A stretch of DNA of 64,000 nucleotides from Episyrphus balteatus (Eukaryota > Arthropoda > Insecta > Diptera > Syrphidae): the NCBI RefSeq assembly GCF_945859705.1, contig NC_079134.1, forward strand, positions 16,161,545 to 16,225,544. Direction: 5' to 3'. Below, one piece after another: positions 50,814 through 62,029 of this stretch (positions are counted from its first letter, which is position 1; each line of letters begins with the position of its first letter). The notes under the pieces are model-generated. The model saw only the letters and a program-made list of their open reading frames with translations, did not search any database and had not been told where the DNA came from. The translations under genes and the position numbers were made by a program.

Positions 50814-50976
50814 TATTTTTGCTCTGGAGCTCGGGTCTATTAAATAGACTATTTTCAAAATTTTCGGAATTTAAAGCAAACGAGAATCGGAATATTGTGT
50901 ATTGTTTCATATATTTTCATTATTTGGAAATTTTTAAAATCGTCAAGGAAAATATCGTCTCACTCTCGTCCCGTCG

Positions 50977-51939
50977 CACAATGGGGCAAAACTCAAAAAA
51001 GCTGGCATTTAATCAAATCATAAAGTTAAGCTTTGTTTTGAATAACCCAACTATTTCTCTTTGAAATATAATAGAGAATTAGAAATGAGAGAGAAAAAAT
51101 TAATTTTAACCACGTGTAATTCAGGAGATTGTCTCAAAGGAAGAGAAAGATCACTTTTGGGTAGAATTTTCACAACTTTTTATCATTTTGGGTTGTTTCA
51201 GTAAATTGTGTACCGTTTATTATTTATTACTTGTAAGTTGAATCTTTTTGAAATGGAATCAGTGAGCTTGGGTACGTTCTAATAAATTTCTTTTTATGAA
51301 AAATATGCATTCAAAATATTTTAATTCGTAGTCAAAAATGAAAAATAACCTGAAAATAATGTGTTTTTCAGCTCTCTTCTGAAAGCCTTAGTTATTTAGT
51401 TGCGTTCGCCGTAAAACACCAATAAGTTGTATATGTCATTTTGTTCTGCGTTTTGTCTAGTTTTAGAATATGAAAAGTTTTCTTGCTACTTTTTGCTACC
51501 CTGTGTGAATTGTTCATTTTTAGTTGATGACGTCATTTTCTATAAATGCACCTTTTTTAATAAAAATTGAGAGTGAAAAAGACATCTAAAATATTTAATT
51601 TGTTCATCTATTAAATGTGTATTTATGTATAATAAAATATTTAAAAAAAATTAATTGAATAAATTTATTTAAAAAAAAATAGTAATAAAATAATACAAAA
51701 AAAAAATCAAAATTTAAAAATTGGAAACCCTATTTTTTAAATTTTTTTTTTTATAATCGCAATAGTATTACTATTTTATAAAAGGCATTCAAAGTTTAAA
51801 TTAAACTGGTTGAGGATTTGGCCATTCGAAATTTTGGCTATGAACTAACATTTGTATAAGTAGGATTTGTTCCAAATTTCAAGTGTCCAGCTCATTTGGT
51901 TGATTTAATGCCACCTTTTTGCCATTTTGCCCCATTGTG
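50977..51939. mobile_element. Transib-like non-autonomous element
   Basis: Both ends begin CACAATGGGGCAAAA when read inward (50977-50991, 51939-51925). The 5-bp word CGTCG flanks both sides (50972-50976, 51940-51944). Transib elements are known for TIRs starting CACWRTG, like the V(D)J recombination heptamer, and for GC-rich 5-bp target duplications, so the fit is close. The insertion splits the right TIR of the composite element at 46823-51974. No transposase ORF lies in the 963 bp. Confidence 0.85.
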
Positions 51940-52479
51940 CGTCGTCTCGCAATATTGTGAATCGGGCATAAGAGTATAATTTAAAAAGTAAAGGATTAAA
52001 CTATAAGATAAATGTTTGGTTTCGTTAAGTTTTCTTTGTTAATTATTAACAATAATAATTATTGTGTTCAGTATTAGCGTTGTAATTGAAAGTGTAGAAA
52101 TGTTTAATAAAACTGAATTTAATAAAATTGTGAGTTACAGTGTAAACTTTATAATTTAAAATTCAAATTATTGAGGTTTAGAACTCTATGTGAAAGTTTA
52201 AGAGATAAATTTTCAATCTATAACTTTTTAGCTTCCTCTTATGTATGATTGCCTTTACAACCACTTGAAAATTTACCACCTTATTAGTGTTCAAATTATT
52301 GATTTATTTTTAATCCGCATCAAGAGCCTTAAAGAAGATCGCAAAAGCTAATTAATTGTTCGTCTCTATTTCATATTTCATTAAATTCTTTGAAAAAAAA
52401 AATATTCGAGTATTTTGCAAAGTACATTGATTTTTTTTTTAATTCCAACTTCCTAAGCTTCGTATATAAAATGATACTG

Positions 52480-53480
52480 ACAGAAGCTGGGAGTAATGTA
52501 GGTTTGCTTATTTTAATTCTACTAATTGATCAATTTCTCGTTATCATCATCATTTTCTGCAATTAACTGGCACTTGAGGCACAGTCACACTCGACGTTTT
52601 AATTGCTCCCTCACAGTCTTTTGACTTGAAAATTTCTCTGCTCCTTATCGTGACTAAAAATCAGCAGCCCTATAAACACGCTTACATAAATATCAGCCCA
52701 AACTATAATTAGTGCTATATTTTACTCTTCTTCCTCTTCTTCGGTTGTTTCTTCTTCTGCTCTCATTTCAAAAACTCCCCCGTCCCCCTTCGTTTGAATT
52801 CCCAACCCCAATTAGTGGTAAAATTATAGCTGAAAATCTGTCACTTCATAAATTTTCAATTACATTGAGTGTAAATTATAAGAAAATGCCTCTTCTCTTC
52901 TTCTTCTTCTGTGAGTGAGCGCGGTCGTTGGTAATTTACAATAAAAATCTTTTGTGCCAAGCCAAGCCAGCAACCCTCGCTCGTTCTCACCGTCACCGAT
53001 GTGGCACAATTCTTTAGTTCTTTTGATTTTGTCTTTTCTGCCTTCGCACGATGCTTCTAGGGCACAGGAAATTGCAATTAAATCTATTGTCATTAAACTT
53101 AATGAACACTAAGGCTCTTTTGCATGCGGAGCCGGAAAAAAACGTATATTGCTAGCTAAAGCGTTTTTTTCACTCTCTCTCTCTCTGTGCTTTCGCAATT
53201 TACCAAAGAAGACCAAAACAATTCCTGATGCCTATATGCATTGTATAAAATATATAACAACTCACAAACTACTATTTAAGTTTTTTTTTTTTCAAATTTT
53301 GAGTAAAGCTAGAGATTTTCTGAGAGTAGAAGAGAAATGAAGAAAATGAGACCAGAACACAATAAAAACAAAAAAAAAAAAAAAATGCCATTATGTGAAA
53401 CAAAATGAGAGCGCAATAAACACTTCCCGATGCGTGCTTGATTCCAATTAAGCCATTGAAAGAACGTTATAAACATTCGT
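52480..53480. other. GC-richer island in upstream BicD region
   Basis: Unique-looking sequence of mixed composition with TCTTCTTCTTC runs (52720-52760, 52890-52910) and a CTCTCTCTCT run (53172-53190). A 77-codon minus-strand frame (52860-53093) has reasonable composition but no recognisable domain. It is possibly conserved regulatory DNA or an untranslated exon. Confidence 0.3.
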
Positions 53481-56400
53481 TGCATCCATCAACTAGAGGC
53501 AAATTTTCTGGAACTAGCTACTATAGCGGGTGTCTCAGAACTTTAAAATTATGACGAGAACTCACGAGCAATATAAACTGGGTTTTCTTTTCTTAGGAGT
53601 CTGAAATATTGGATTTAAAAATATAAAGATGATTTTAACGATTTTAACACTTTTCGACTCAAGGTTTTTTAAATTCAATTCAATTAAACTAAATCTTATC
53701 TCTTTATTTTGTTAGTTAATTATTTTATAACAATTCATTGTTATTTAAATTTAACTTACAGTCTCAAAGTTTAACTTTTCAAAGCAATTACATTCCACTA
53801 CATTTTTGCAAAGCACTACTTTGAAAAAAAAAAAAAAATTGGACGTGAAAGAAGGTTGTATTAATTGTTTTTATTTCGTACACTGTGGCGTATGCGCAAC
53901 CTTAGACATGTTTTTGTTGATATAAATTGGTTTTAATTTTACAAATATCGGTATCCAACTTAAATATTTTGATAGTTGCAAATAAAGTAGCATATGTAAA
54001 CTTGTCAAAGAGGAAAAAAACATTTTCTGTTAACGAGGCCTTGAGGGAAGTCTTAAAAACTTTGGAAATAGGCCCGACTTTTTAGTGTAATCGAATTGCG
54101 CAAAGTCCATAGAATAACAACAACAACTATTCTGGAAACCATATTTTGATAAGCGTTTCACGGATTTTTTTGTAGTTTATAAAATAAAAGTCTTTTTTCA
54201 ATCACAAAACCTTTTGAATTCTAAAGATGGAATGCATTTTCAAGATTGATTTTATTTTCGAGAACATTTTGATCCAGTACCTACTTATGCAATTTTACAA
54301 AAAAAAACTTCGATTCTAGGAATCAAATGTTTAAATTTAAATACTCTTTAACTAAAATTGTTCATTCTTGATTAAGTGAATGCAAGTTGTATAACAATGT
54401 GATATACCGCCTTTTGCTTTAGAAATAAAAAAAATGCGAAATTGCAGTAAATCAAATTCTTTATTGCTCCTTCAGTGGTTTCAAAAAAGAAATACAATTA
54501 AATCATTATAATAAAATTATTAATTAAGTTTTTCTTTAAACAATGTAAAAAAGTGACTTAGTCCAAAAAAGAAAAAAAAACAAAAACACGAGAAGTTCAT
54601 ATGTAAGAAGTCTTCGATATAAAACTTAATTTTTTTTATTCCATTAAATTTTCTATAGAAAAGCTTGCTTAAAATCAAATGTAACATATTTTTTTTTGAA
54701 TATTAAATAAAATTTATTTTTATTTTTTTTTTTACTTCTTTTTTTTTTAATATTATTTTTAAACACAAAATTAAAATTATTTAAAACATAAATATATGTA
54801 CATATTAAATAAAAAATCGCATTAAAAAAATATTTGTGAAAAAAATTAATTTTAAGAATTGTATACAAATTAAAAAAAAAAATCGAATTAAAAATAAAAA
54901 AAAAATTCAAATTAAAAATAAAAATAAAAAAAAAATTCAAATTAAAATTAAAATTGCAACCTAAAATATTTGGCAATAAAAATAAAAAAATAATAATATT
55001 TAAAATTGCAACCTAAAATATTTGGCAATAAAAATAAAAAAATTTCTGCATGAAAAAAATCCATGGAAAATGAGTGCATTAAATTTTTTTTTCAATATTC
55101 GTCAAATTTCTTACAATTTTGACAAATTGATCTTACATTATCTCAATATTATAGTTCAAATAGCTCATGTATGGACAAAAATTTATATTGTATATAAAGA
55201 AAAATTAAATGCATTCCATTTTTTTTTAATGCAGAAAATTTTTTATTTGCAATAACATTTTATGTAAGGTAAAATATTTTTGTTTGGATAAAGTTTTTTT
55301 GACTGTGCATTTTTTTTTTTCATTTGTAATAAAACATTGTTTAATGCATAATATTTTTGGTTGCAATAAATTTCTTTTTTTAAATGCAATTTTTACTTTA
55401 TTTGCAATAAAATGCATTAAAAAGTAAATGATTTTTTAAAACCCTGCTTTATTGAAGACGTCATTGGGCATTTCACTTTGATTATGTAATCTCACTAATT
55501 CGTTTTATAATCTTTATTGAATTTTATACAAAGAAATTTTGTGCATTTTGGTAAGAAATTTTTTTTTTTAAATGTTTCTCAATTTGAATTTGTTTTATTT
55601 TTACTTTTTTTGTCCTTTATTTGAAATAAATATTACAAAAAAAAAAAACACACACATACAAGCTTATAAAAATGGTTCGTACACTACGGCGTATGCGCAT
55701 CATTTATTATGAACATTGTATCATTGTATTGTATCATTGTATGAACAATTAAAATGCACACGGAATAAAATTAAATATTTTTATTTTATAATTATTCCAA
55801 TATTTCTAATTTTGGTCTTATTCGATATAGATAAATGGACTAGCTATAATTTCCCATTCAAAAATTAGGTCAAAACATTCATTGGCTACATAAAAAACAA
55901 TAGATTTATCAATGTTACATAAAATCTAATGGTTTTTGAGTAATTAAAGTGTTAATTTTAATAAATAGACCAAAATTGTTAATAATGATAAACAAAAATT
56001 TCGAATTCAAGCTTTTTCATTTTTTGCATTTTCCGAGAATATGTACTATGGTATACTAATGTAAATTTATGTTTACACCATCAGAAAGAAAAGATTTTAA
56101 CGAACATACACACCACAGATTTTTTGAAAAAAAACTGATATTTTGACACGTGAATTTTCGATGGAAAATTAGGGTGTTTTTTTGATATTAAGTCAAAATA
56201 AGGTTAAAAAATTAATATTCTAAATCAAATAAATTACTGTATATTTGAGACATAATAAGGTAGGTTTTCACCAAATTTTGTAGAAAAAAAAAAACATCTT
56301 TTTGAAAAGGATAAAAAAAAAACCAAAAACTCGTTTTTTTTTTTTAATTTTTCATATAAATTTTGAGGTTATGTGAAAAAATTGTAAATGCATAAGTAGA

Positions 56401-56940
56401 TCTTTTTATTACCTACAACTTTGCCATAGAACTTGTAGTTTTGCCGGAAATCGAGATATACCATTTTTTACCATTAAAAACTCAACCCACTCGGCTCGCC
56501 CGTAATTTATTTTTCCTTTAATTTTTATCATATTCACCTCCTTTTCCAACGGGTTTTATCCTACTATGATTTTTTCTTACTTTTTAATGTTTTTGAAGGC
56601 TTCGGCACTGGTCTAATATAACTTTATATTTTATATAGAACTACTTTTTTCACTCTAACTCTGAAAGTATAGTGAGCAAAATATTAACAAAAACCACTTA
56701 CGATGAAAAAAAAACCAGTTGAATGTTTTCAAATGCCTCAATATAAGTTCAAAGGACCTCAACTCCAAAAATTAATAAAGCGTTTCGCCCAGGTACTTGA
56801 ACTTATATTGAATTATATTCAATCACTCCACTTAAAATAAAAATAATTTTAATAATTTTTTATTATTTTTGTTATTTTTTTTCTTCGTTGTTTTCAAATA
56901 ACGTTTTTTTTTATTTGCACTAACATTTTACCTTCCATAT
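53480..56940. other. AT-rich gene-less stretch
   Basis: No gene is supported. Long A and T runs dominate 54.6-55.6 kb, including a local repeat of ATTGCAACCTAAAATATTTG at about 54952 and 55009. Copies of the CACTGTGG-type motif lie at 53881 and 55682. Confidence 0.4.
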
Positions 56941-56943
56941 TAA

Positions 56944-58118
56944 CCCTCTACCGCATACCAACCCATATATGGTTTATCGATTTCATATCGATTTATTTCC
57001 GTTATATTGCACCAAATGTCAAAAAGAAAAAACTATAATAAAACTACGTCTATTTTTTTATAATAAATCAGTTTTTATTATCAGTAAGAGAGTCGTGATT
57101 CTGAAATAAACTCATTGTTTCAAGAGCATGTGTAAAGTGCAAATCAGTGAATAAAAGTGTGTACTTTTCCGGTGTTTTTTTATAATAAACAAGTAAGTTG
57201 CATCCAATTAAAAATAAGTTTCGTAGTTATTTATTATACTTTTATATGTTTACAAAGTTTGTTTTTTGTTTTTATAATAATTTTTGTGTTTTTTTTGGCA
57301 TTATTTGCAAAACACCATATAGGGGTTATCATGCGTTGGCGACATACATAACTGATTTTTGTGGGATTTTTATTTTTTTTGTAAAATGAATTCGAAGATT
57401 TTCTATAGAAAAAATAAGTGTGTAAATGCTATAACTCGTGATGGCTTTCGAAGAGATGATGATCTAGCTTCAGATTCTGGCTCTTTTTAACATCAAACAA
57501 GCCATCTTTGAGCACTTATATGCAAATCTTTAAAACCTACAATGTCACGAAAAAGAGGACGACCTTCAACTTTGGCAGGAGATCAAAGCAGAGATAGAAC
57601 AAAACAAAGGGAAGGGGGTTATACAAGTCACGGAAGTCCATCCCCATCTTATCCCGAAACTTCAATGCAGTGACAACAACCAAGGGCAAAAGTCGTTGAG
57701 TTCAGTGTCAACTGAAACATCGACCATATCCCTGAATGGCAAAAAAAACGCCAATATGTCAAATTTGCAGACTGAAGACGTACACAATGTGTAGAAAATG
57801 GAATGTGTTCTTCTGCTACAATGATAAAAGAAAGAGTTTGAATAAATTCCATGAATAAGAAAAGTCCATTGTAATAAAAACATACTTTACAAAACATACC
57901 TTGAATGCATACAAAACCATATATGGGTTATTAATTTTTTTGCGGAAAATCACCTTGCTGCATACTAACCCATATATGGTTTACGTTTCCAAAAATTTAT
58001 ATATATGTAAAAAAATAAAAATTTATATGTAGGTAATACCTTTTTTCAACCCCTAATAAAGCTAAAAAATTGTAAAAAAAAATTTTATATCACTTCGATT
58101 AATTCATGCAATAGAGGG
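56944..58118 (+). mobile_element. decayed piggyBac-type element
   Basis: TTAA lies at both outer ends (56940-56943, 58119-58122), and both ends read inward CCCTCTA, then two different bases, then GCAT: the TTAA-CCC signature of piggyBac. A near-palindromic ACCCATATATGGTT word occurs at 56961, about 57914 and 57969. The 1175-bp length is about half that of an autonomous element. It retains pieces of transposase sequence but lacks the catalytic middle. Confidence 0.85.
57541..57865 (+). pseudogene. piggyBac transposase C-terminal remnant
   Basis: Broken frames on the plus strand preserve the C-terminal part of a piggyBac transposase. First comes an MSRKRGRPST-type basic stretch (57542), then, after stops, HIPEWQKKRQYVKFAD, then, in another frame, KWNVFFCYNDKR...NKFHE. 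The last resembles the family's cysteine/histidine-rich end (C-x2-C...FLC...C...FH) with several cysteines lost. Internal stops and at least one frameshift make it non-functional. The catalytic aspartate region is absent. Confidence 0.75.
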
Positions 58119-58813
58119 TTAAGTAAAAACAACTTTTGTTCGCGTTCAATGACACCATTTTCGAATTTGATGCGTTTAAAACTTCATAGAACTTTTTTTT
58201 TTGTTTTTTGCCAATAATAGGTATCTGTTGTTAATTAGAGAGCCTTATTTAACATAATATTTCGTTTATTTTTGTTGTTGTTCTTATGTTAAGTGTCTGT
58301 TGCACCATAAAATTATCATTATTACATCATTCAACATCATCTTAATACCTTTAACTGCATTTTTAGACTATTTCGAGAATTTCTATAATTAATTCCAGCT
58401 AAAATAGCGTTCTAGCCCACAGTGCCACTGGGCGAATGCGTTTCGCATAAAATGAATGCCAAAAATTAATGAGTTGAAAATTTTGAGAGTTTGTTCGTTT
58501 ATGGAGAAATAATTTACTTTACAGTGAGGTCAATTGCGATTTAGTTAGTTTCATAGTAAATATTATTATGAAAATACTCAGTGGACGCGCTTTAAAATTC
58601 TATACTTGCAGTAATGAACAAATGTGTTTTTTACTAAATTAAATTAAACAAAAAATCACTACTTTGGACAACTTTGTGAAATAGTATGCATTTCGTACAC
58701 TGTGGGGTATACGCAATTTTTTTTACAAAAGATTAATAATTCTATAAGGTACTCGATGATGGTTAAATGAGATTGAAGTTGATTTAAGAAAGGTTTAAAA
58801 ACGCCTTATAATA

Positions 58814-59098
58814 ATGTTATTAGATTATAGAATTATTTTGTATGCTTTTTTCTGTAATTACAGTTTAAGACCAAAAACGAGAAAAACGTCGACAAGAATT
58901 CCTCGTTTAAATGAAAATAAACGTGAAATTCCTCCACATTCAATAAAGTGTGTTTCACGGTTCGCTCAACACTCAAGGTGTCAAAGCTTGGCTGACGTTG
59001 AGGACACTAGCTCTGTGAGGCTTGTAGTAAAGCAATTTTTTTCATCAAAACACCAATTATTAAAAAATGCGTCAGACTTCATTAATTTCAAAATTTAA
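58814..59098 (+). other. 94-codon open frame of unknown origin
   Basis: The latter two-thirds (RPKTRKTSTRIPRLNENKRE onward) has more protein-like composition than the surrounding DNA, but no motif or homologue is recognised. It lies just outside the minus-strand R1 copy. It could be a transposon fragment or chance; I make no functional claim. Confidence 0.15.
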
Positions 59099-59099
59099 A

Positions 59100-60205
59100 A
59101 AGATTCTATTACTTTCTCTAAAAAAGAAGGTAGAAAAGATCTATTGATATCTATCTTCGCCTTCCTAAAAAGACAGGGTGTCAATACTTCTAAAGTCTTT
59201 TTATGTTGGTTATTTTTACTTGCGATATAGGTACTATATATCAAGTTATGCATTCGTACAAAAAAAAAAGTTGAGATAACATTTTTCCATGACATTACGA
59301 TGGTAGACAATGCCAAAAAAGTGGGTCCCGGAAGTCCGTCTGTCTGTCTGTCTGTCTGTCAGTCTGTCAGTCTGTCTGTCTGTCTGTCTGTATAAGGAGC
59401 TACAGCCTAAACGGATGGACCGATTGATGTCAAACCTGGTATGCAGCGTTATTTGGCGACTCTCCAGAGGGGTTTTTGGAATTAATTTTTTTGGACCAAA
59501 AATAACGGTACTTGTCATATACCGATTTTAGTAAAATTGAAATATCTCGAAAACGGCTCTAACGATTTTGTTTAAAAAATTCAAGTGTTAGTTTAAAGTT
59601 AAGGTCTATCTTCTAATGAAAAAATTTTTTTTTGAAAATCATTATTAACGGTACCTGCCATAGAACCGTTTTTTTCAAATCCGATTATCTCCAAAACTAA
59701 TTATTCGATTTCAACGAAACTTTTTGTGAAGAAGCATTTATATAATTTAAATGTAAGCCAAAAATAAAATTTTGAAAAAAATAATTTTTGGATTTTTAAA
59801 AAAATTTTGAAAATTTTTTTTTGAAAAATCAAATTTTCGAAAACGGGACACTTAATTTTTTTGAAATTTTGTTTTTAGATGTTGATTAGTGATTTCTACA
59901 AAATGGCATACCAATTTTATTTTTAAACTTTTTTTCCAAAAAATTATTTATAAAAAATTAGTTTTTTAAAAAACGGCTCTAACGATTTTGAAATTTTTTT
60001 TTCTAAAAATGCATGTTAATATATCAATCAAAACTGCATACTTGTTTTGGAGGGCAATTTAATTTCAGATTTTATTTTATTTTTTTTAAAAAACGAATTT
60101 TATTTTTTTTTATTTTATTTTTTTATAAAAAGTCTTAAAAATTTAAGCAACTTTAACTCTAAGAGCAAGTTCGTGCGACCCCAGTCGTGCATTTTATTTT
60201 TTATG
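59100..60205 (-). repeat. R1 dispersed repeat, fullest minus-strand copy
   Basis: Block by block it is the inverse of 15630-16705: the ACTTGCGATATAGGTACTAT block (59219), a GGCATTGTC/GTGGGTCCCGG-type block, TCTG microsatellite, 'aacggtacctgccatagaaccg', repeated 'aaaacggctctaacgatttt' blocks, and the terminal module GCGACCCCAGTCGTGCATTT (about 60175). It has no coding frame. Confidence 0.7.
59338..59393. repeat. (TCTG)n microsatellite
   Basis: Interrupted TCTG repeat inside the R1 copy, the counterpart of 16520-16578. Confidence 0.9.
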
Positions 60206-60289
60206 GGGTAAGTTATAACCTGAAACACCCTTCGCTTCAAAAAAAAAACTTGTCCAAAAACAAAGCTATTTGTATTTTATATTACATTA

Positions 60290-61830
60290 ATGTGTGGTTG
60301 GGAGCAGCTTAACTTTTTCCCTTTTTATGTACCCACCCTCTAGCAAAACCCCCCAACAATGCTCTATCATTATTTATCAGAAAGAAAAAGAGAGAGAGAG
60401 AAAGTAAAACAAAAAAAAAAAAAGGCAAACAATTGAAACAGAAACGCAGATGAAATAATTCAGTAAAAATGCATTACATTTACCAGTTGCTGGCTGCGGC
60501 TGATTCCATCTAACCTCGTTTATGTCGTCAATCCCGGACCTAGAAAAAGGAGAGTCGTCGTCTTTCAGCAAGTCAGCAACATCCCTTCAAGGCTGCTGAT
60601 GTTCAAGCTTGTTGCCTTATTTTTATTTATTATTATTATTTTTTGTTTTTTTGTTTTTCTTTCCCAGTGAGTGGTATACTTTTGTTTTTCAAAGAATTGT
60701 TAGGAAAAAAACAGAAATATACAACAACCACCCCCTCTTCTCTCCCATCTCCCACTGGACTCATTGTTCTTTGGCCAAGATTTTATGGGTCAAGTGACAA
60801 ATGGTCGACAGTCAATACAGAAGGTATGGGCGTTAGCTCCCCAGAGGCAACATAAGGTGGCACAATCCGGTCCTTGGAATATCAAAAAAGAAAAATATTA
60901 TTTTCAAACTCGCCGTTTTTGCTTCTTATTTCTCAGAGATGAAACGGGAGAGGAAGCGAGATCCGTGCGAGAACTCCATTCGCCGCCTGCCACCACCACC
61001 ACCTGCCATAAGCACAAGGATGTTCTTTCTCATTATCGTCAACCTTTATAATTGAGGAGCAGCACAGTGTAGGATTGCCTTCATTACTAAAACAGGCAAA
61101 TAGACGATTATTTTCACCTTACACCATTTTCCAGCTAAGAAATGAAACCCAGATGGCTGATGTTGGTGATATTTTTTTTTTTTCGCCATAAAAAGGGAGT
61201 GGAATTTCACTTACACACACACACACAAATACATTTAAACTGACAAACATACTAATTTTGGCTTATTACAAACAAGGATATGAAGATTTTTTTTTCTCCT
61301 GTGTTTTAGGGCGCGACGATAACACACCGGTGATGGTTTTTTGAAAACGGCGACGACGACGACGAGTTAAAGCAAAGGATTTCATTTTGTAATTAGGCAA
61401 GAACACGAACGTGTGAACAGTGAACAGCAAAGTTTACACACACAAACATACACGTTGGATGTAGATAAGACACCCAAAGTGAATGTTTTATTTGTTGCGG
61501 CAACTCCACCACCGAAGCCGGTTAATTTAGAGAGAATTTAATTTGCATATGGTGTCCCACACTAGTACACTACTTTAGGGAGGCCCACCTAACTTGGCCC
61601 AAACACATAGTCTATACTAGCATCATCATCATCAACATCATCATGATCCCCGCATATATACGGAAATCTGGGTGAAATTAGACGTTAGTGTTGCCTGCTG
61701 GAGTTACTGGTAGATAGATACTTTGATTGTGTATGCTGTTGAAAAGTTGATTCTGGGATGCTTTTGCTTTTGGTTATGTTACTGGGTCCGGGATATGCTG
61801 GCTGGCTGGCTGGCTGGCTGGTTGGTGATT
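60290..61830. other. GC-richer island near the right end
   Basis: Composition is much less AT-rich, with CCACCACCACCACC (about 60990), CGACGACGACGACG (about 61351), CACACA (61215), CATCATCATCAT (61621) and GGCTGGCT (61797-61822) runs. On the minus strand, 60477-60531 is bounded by a good acceptor (TTTTTCTAG) and donor (ACTG|GTAAAT), so it could be a small untranslated exon, perhaps of BicD. It does not encode the missing BicD N-terminus. This is a candidate regulatory region only. Confidence 0.3.
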
Positions 61831-62029
61831 TAAAATTGATGGAGATTGAGAATGAACATGGTTAAGGTTCTTGGCCATGAAGAGGGGTTAAGGCAATATG
61901 GAATGGATGGGGGAGGAAATATAGGTGGCTTTTTGGTTGTAGAGTAGATTGCCTGGTTATATGGTGCAACTCTTGATGAGACGTGGAGAGAGAGTTGAAT
62001 GAATTTTAATTGCATTTGAAATGACTTGA

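Larger units (their letters stand above)
46823..51974. mobile_element. composite palindromic transposon with ~45-bp TIRs
   Basis: The left end reads inward ATGTCTGATTTACAATATTG then CGAGATGACGAGACGAGAG (about 46830-46868). Read inward, the right end gives ATGCCCGATTCACAATATTG then CGAGACGACG (51969-51940). After skipping a Transib-like insertion it continues GGACGAGAGTG (about 50971-50961), so the TIR pair is restored only when the insertion is removed. TA lies just outside both ends (46821-46822, 51975-51976), but the exact boundary is uncertain. Most of the interior is the 47136-50813 palindrome. No known transposase was recognised, so the superfamily is open. Confidence 0.75.

Noticed and set aside
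54653..54976. 107-codon minus-strand frame
   Set aside because: It consists of Phe/Asn/Leu/Ile from AAT/TTT runs; purely compositional.
55682..55700. Pairing of the CACTACGG and CACTGTGG motifs as TIRs of one element
   Set aside because: The 53881, 55682 and 58698 copies are in the same orientation, so they cannot be the two ends of one TIR element.
60377..60571. Minus-strand frame as the missing BicD N-terminus
   Set aside because: The residues do not match the conserved start of BicD. Only the splice-like boundaries are of interest.
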